Source of the DNA: FEN-727 sp036508635 | GTDB taxonomy: Bacteria > Actinomycetota > Geothermincolia > Fen-727 > Anoxymicrobiaceae | Reading direction: 5' to 3' | Length of the DNA stretch: 8,634 bases | Assembly (NCBI GenBank): GCA_036508635.1 | Contig: DATCGY010000277.1 | Coordinates: 1-8,634 of the forward strand | Part shown: positions 7,014-8,634 of the stretch, in pieces | Layout: each line of letters begins with the position of its first letter | Numbering within the stretch: the first letter of the stretch is position 1 | The notes under the pieces: model-generated | What the model was told of the DNA's origin: nothing | Seen by the model: only the letters and a program-made list of their open reading frames with translations | The model's database searches: none | Made by a program: the position numbers and the translations under genes

Positions 7014-7229
7014 TTACAAGGCGGAATCGATTGCACTGGAGATACCCTTGAGGGGATTCAGAGTCACCGGGGCGGCATTGGCTGCGCCGCTACCGACCAG
7101 CGCGGTAGCGAGCGAAAGGGCGATGCAAGCGATCATGGCCGGCGCGGTTAGCCTGCTCTGGTGCCGGCGCCGGTTCGTTTCTTCATGGCTTTTATAGTAC
7201 ACGTAGTAGTTCTGTCGGTACCGTTCCAT
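7014..7229 (-). CDS. Short exported ORF: signal peptide with about 19 mature residues (possibly a truncated gene)
   Basis: The 71-residue frame has a basic stretch (RRRHQSR at 21-27), a hydrophobic core (about 31-46) and a signal peptidase I-like site, GSGAANA before APV. That leaves a mature peptide of only about 19 residues (APVTLNPLKG...) before TAA. Codons from about residue 15 onward are GC-rich and look coding. The first part is suspect: the ATG at 7229 has no ribosome-binding site, and residues 1-9 overlap an IPT/TIG-like fragment in another frame. An ATG at 7186 starts a basic MKKRTGAG n-region but in a different frame that stops after 12 codons, so a frameshift may have broken the gene. 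It is either the signal-peptide remnant of an exported protein or a genuine small secreted peptide. I cannot tell which. Confidence 0.4.
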   Translation of the reverse strand: MERYRQNYYVYYKSHEETNRRRHQSRLTAPAMIACIALSLATALVGSGAANAAPVTLNPLKGISSAIDSAL

Positions 7230-7315
7230 CTAACTGTTGAGCCATTTACAAAGTTAGTACCATTGACTGTAAGGCTAAACCCAGTGTCACCAGCAGTCTT
7301 ATAAATGGATGCCTT
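7202..7315 (-). pseudogene. Fragment of an IPT/TIG (immunoglobulin-like) domain gene
   Basis: In the minus-strand frame that opens after a TGA at 7316-7318, the translation includes GFSLTVNGTNFVNGS and then TVRWNGTDRTTT. This is the characteristic first half of an IPT/TIG domain (GxxFTLTVNGxNFxxGxxVxWNGxxRTT), found in bacterial surface and secreted proteins. There is no start codon with a ribosome-binding site, and the match ends at about 7202, where the frame passes into unrelated sequence. About 30 residues of a domain of roughly 80-90 survive. Base composition is AT-richer than the glycan genes. I read it as a relic of a larger surface-protein gene, cut at both ends. Confidence 0.5.
7258..7275 (+). 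repeat. Inverted repeat, left copy (18 bp)
   Basis: TACCATTGACTGTAAGGC here pairs with GCCTTACAATCAATGGTA at 7424-7441, with 17 of 18 positions complementary. The outer ends are 184 bases apart. This copy lies inside the TIG-domain fragment. Confidence 0.55.
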
Positions 7316-7389
7316 TCAAAGTCCCGGACGAAAACCTTGATAGGATTCCTACCGCCGTACTTCGCGCCACAGAGGGAAACTCTTTTACC

Positions 7390-7405
7390 GCCTGCTTCAG
7401 CAGGC
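7390..7405. repeat. Perfect hairpin, 6-bp stem and tetraloop
   Basis: GCCTGC-TTCA-GCAGGC forms a GC-rich stem with a four-base loop. No T-run follows on either strand, so it does not look like an intrinsic terminator. Confidence 0.45.
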
Positions 7406-7423
7406 AGTCGCCGTCGATCCCGT

Positions 7424-7441
7424 GCCTTACAATCAATGGTA
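7424..7441 (-). repeat. Inverted repeat, right copy (18 bp)
   Basis: GCCTTACAATCAATGGTA, the near-perfect reverse complement (one mismatch) of 7258-7275. I see no target-site duplication outside the pair. Confidence 0.55.
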
Positions 7442-7527
7442 AAACACGCAAGAGGCTCAAAGCCCAGAAATCACAAGATGTAGTAGTTACTGGAGCGAAG
7501 TGAATACCCCCAAAATTAGAATTCGTG

Positions 7528-7547
7528 ATAGGATGTCATAGGATGTC
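7528..7547 (+). repeat. Two tandem copies of a 10-bp unit upstream of the lipoprotein gene
   Basis: ATAGGATGTC occurs twice in a row without mismatch, 30-49 bases before the lipoprotein start. The first copy is part of TGATAGGAT, which loosely fits an extended -10 box. It could be an operator, a pair of start-region elements or a slippage product. Confidence 0.45.
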
Positions 7548-7576
7548 GGCGCAGGCAGCGCAAATGGAGGCAAGCG

Positions 7577-8134
7577 ATGAATAGAAACCTGTTATTAATC
7601 CTGCTTTGTTTCTTCCTGTTGGTCATGCTTGCGGGCTGTGGAGTGTCTGATGCCCAAATAAAGAAGGACTATGTTCAATATGCAAAAGGAGTCAATGGTT
7701 TTGTAAGCGATGCTTTTGCTAACGATAAGACGCGTGAGAATTGGCAAGCCGGCAGGATGAACGAGGACGAGATCAGCAACATTGCGGCACATTACCGATC
7801 TCTTCTAAACGATCTTAAGAGCTATGTGACCAAGGAGCGGAAACTCACGGATAAATACGAGCCTAAATCGGCAGACTTGATGCAGGCAAAACGCAATATA
7901 AAATCCTTTTCGGATGAGGCAGAGAAGTTTATCGGAGCTGAACTTGATTCTGCTGAAGCCTTGAGAGCACCTGGCTCTTGGGACTTCGTCAACAATAAAC
8001 CAGGCAGCACAAACCTAGTTCAACAATTTGAAGCATTGTCGAACATCCCAAATGCGCTTTCTGCGTATTCTGAGGCTGGAAAACGTCTCGAAGACACATT
8101 GGGCATTTCCTTGGGGTCCAGCATCATTCGATGA
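7577..8134 (+). CDS. Lipoprotein of unknown function
   Basis: A 185-residue secreted lipoprotein. Residues 1-20 are a type II signal peptide (MNRN, hydrophobic core, lipobox LAGC), with lipidation at Cys21, so the mature protein is anchored in the membrane facing outward. The rest is polar and mostly helical in appearance, with long charged segments (about 60-120), and no domain that I recognise. GGAGG lies six bases before the ATG, giving a confident start. The gene stands alone, pointing away from the glycan operon, with 74 bases to the next gene. Its GC content is about 46% over 300 bases counted by hand, against about 60% in the glycosyltransferase gene. AT-ending codons are common, which suggests recent acquisition from another genome. 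Confidence 0.8.
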   Translation: MNRNLLLILLCFFLLVMLAGCGVSDAQIKKDYVQYAKGVNGFVSDAFANDKTRENWQAGRMNEDEISNIAAHYRSLLNDLKSYVTKERKLTDKYEPKSADLMQAKRNIKSFSDEAEKFIGAELDSAEALRAPGSWDFVNNKPGSTNLVQQFEALSNIPNALSAYSEAGKRLEDTLGISLGSSIIR

Positions 8135-8172
8135 ATCCAAAACAACGAATCCACGTTTAGTCCATTTTTGGG

Positions 8173-8178
8173 TATCAT
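8173..8178 (+). promoter_or_regulatory. Possible -10 box for the QueG-like gene
   Basis: TATCAT, five of six to TATAAT, lies about 30 bases before the ATG at 8209, in the AT-rich gap after the lipoprotein gene. No -35 hexamer is visible, so the call is weak. Confidence 0.2.
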
Positions 8179-8208
8179 TGGTCAAGCCGGTCTCGAACAG
8201 GAGGCAGC

Positions 8209-8634
8209 ATGAGCCTGACCGATGAACTGAGGACAAGGGCGGGGACTGACATCTTCGGGGTCGCGGATGCGCGCGCTTACGGCGACAAGGCGCCGGCGGG
8301 TCACCGCCCGGCCGACCATCTCGAGGGTGCGAGGTCGGTCGTCCTCATCGGAATGCGGATGCTCGACCTTCCCCTCGACCGCATCCCCGAGACCCGCAAG
8401 GAATATACCGCCAACTTCCATATCGCGAACGCCGAGCTCAACCGCGTCCTCTATGACGTCGCGGGCTTCCTCGAGCAAGAGGGCTTCAAGGTTCTGCCCG
8501 TGCCCTACAAAGAGATGCCCGGCTGGAACCTCGAGAAGAGGCCGGCGCTGCTCGTAAAAGCGCTGGGGCGATTCGCCACCGCACCCGTTCTGCGCGACCG
8601 CGTGGACGGCGTCACCTTCGAGAACCTGTCCTAC
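8209..8634 (+). CDS. QueG-like (COG1600) iron-sulfur oxidoreductase, N-terminal part
   Basis: The first 142 residues of a gene that runs off the window. The pattern DIFGVADARAYG (14-25), then HLEGARSVVLIGMRM (37-51), and a helical stretch with EYTANFHIANAELNR (65-79) leading to LEQEGFKVLPVPYKE (88-102), is that of the N-terminal domain of epoxyqueuosine reductase-like proteins. This domain binds a cobalamin-like cofactor in QueG. The two 4Fe-4S cysteine clusters expected further on lie outside the window, so true QueG (tRNA queuosine synthesis) cannot be separated from the broader family of QueG-like reductases of unknown substrate. AGGAGG four bases before the ATG fixes the start. Codons are GC-rich, unlike the preceding lipoprotein, so this is probably backbone sequence. 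Confidence 0.65.
   Translation, partial: MSLTDELRTRAGTDIFGVADARAYGDKAPAGHRPADHLEGARSVVLIGMRMLDLPLDRIPETRKEYTANFHIANAELNRVLYDVAGFLEQEGFKVLPVPYKEMPGWNLEKRPALLVKALGRFATAPVLRDRVDGVTFENLSY

Larger units (their letters stand above)
7316..7576. other. 261-base stretch with no convincing gene
   Basis: I see no supported gene here. A plus-strand ORF at 7309-7503 has neither a ribosome-binding site nor recognisable family features. A minus-strand frame stays open for about 78 codons (roughly 7303-7537) without a usable start. GC is about 45% in the line I counted. It holds the right copy of the inverted repeat, a perfect hairpin at 7390-7405 and a 10-bp tandem repeat at 7528-7547. It must also contain the promoter region of the lipoprotein gene. 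It may be the relic of a mobile element, or an unrecognised RNA. Confidence 0.4.

Noticed and set aside
7309..7503. 64-codon plus-strand ORF beginning MPFKVPDENL
   Set aside because: No ribosome-binding site, no recognised family, and it lies among repeats; not supported as a gene, though a fragment of something older is possible.
1..8634. CRISPR arrays, tRNA or rRNA genes, complete insertion sequences
   Set aside because: Scanned by eye; no spaced repeat array, no cloverleaf or rRNA-like sequence, and no transposase motif was found.

Overview
The window looks like bacterial chromosome of high GC content. A coding stretch I counted by hand in the glycosyltransferase gene is about 60% GC, and genes use GTG as well as ATG starts. 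A large GT-C type membrane protein resembling mycobacterial AftD, a CmcI/rhamnosyl-O-methyltransferase type enzyme and a WbbL-type glycosyltransferase together suggest a high-GC Gram-positive (actinobacterial-like) organism. That placement is an inference; no rRNA or tRNA is present to confirm it.

Left part, plus strand (1-1624): the end of a small membrane protein gene, then two genes spaced as an operon. These are a class I SAM-dependent methyltransferase and a CatB-type hexapeptide-repeat acetyltransferase. A candidate extended -10 promoter lies just upstream of the methyltransferase.

Middle part, minus strand (6968 down to about 1640): four tightly packed genes read leftward and converge on the first operon. 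In order of transcription they are a CmcI-type O-methyltransferase, a family 2 glycosyltransferase that overlaps its stop codon by one base, a 1035-residue GT-C-like membrane protein with an internal jelly-roll (carbohydrate-binding-like) region, and a 97-residue membrane protein. Together with the plus-strand methyl- and acetyltransferases this is a surface-glycan locus: the GT2 enzyme would build on a cytoplasmic lipid-linked precursor, the GT-C protein would add sugar outside the membrane from a polyprenyl donor, and the small transferases would add methyl and acetyl groups. The exact glycan cannot be told from the sequence.

Right part (about 7014-8208): an untidy junction. A signal-peptide ORF with only about 19 mature residues lies directly downstream of an out-of-frame fragment of an IPT/TIG domain. 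Next come 260 bases without a convincing gene, holding an 18-bp inverted repeat, a perfect hairpin and a 10-bp tandem repeat. A lipoprotein gene of about 46% GC, well below its neighbours, follows. This AT-richer segment looks acquired. After it the GC-rich backbone resumes with the start of a QueG-like (COG1600) protein that runs off the right edge.
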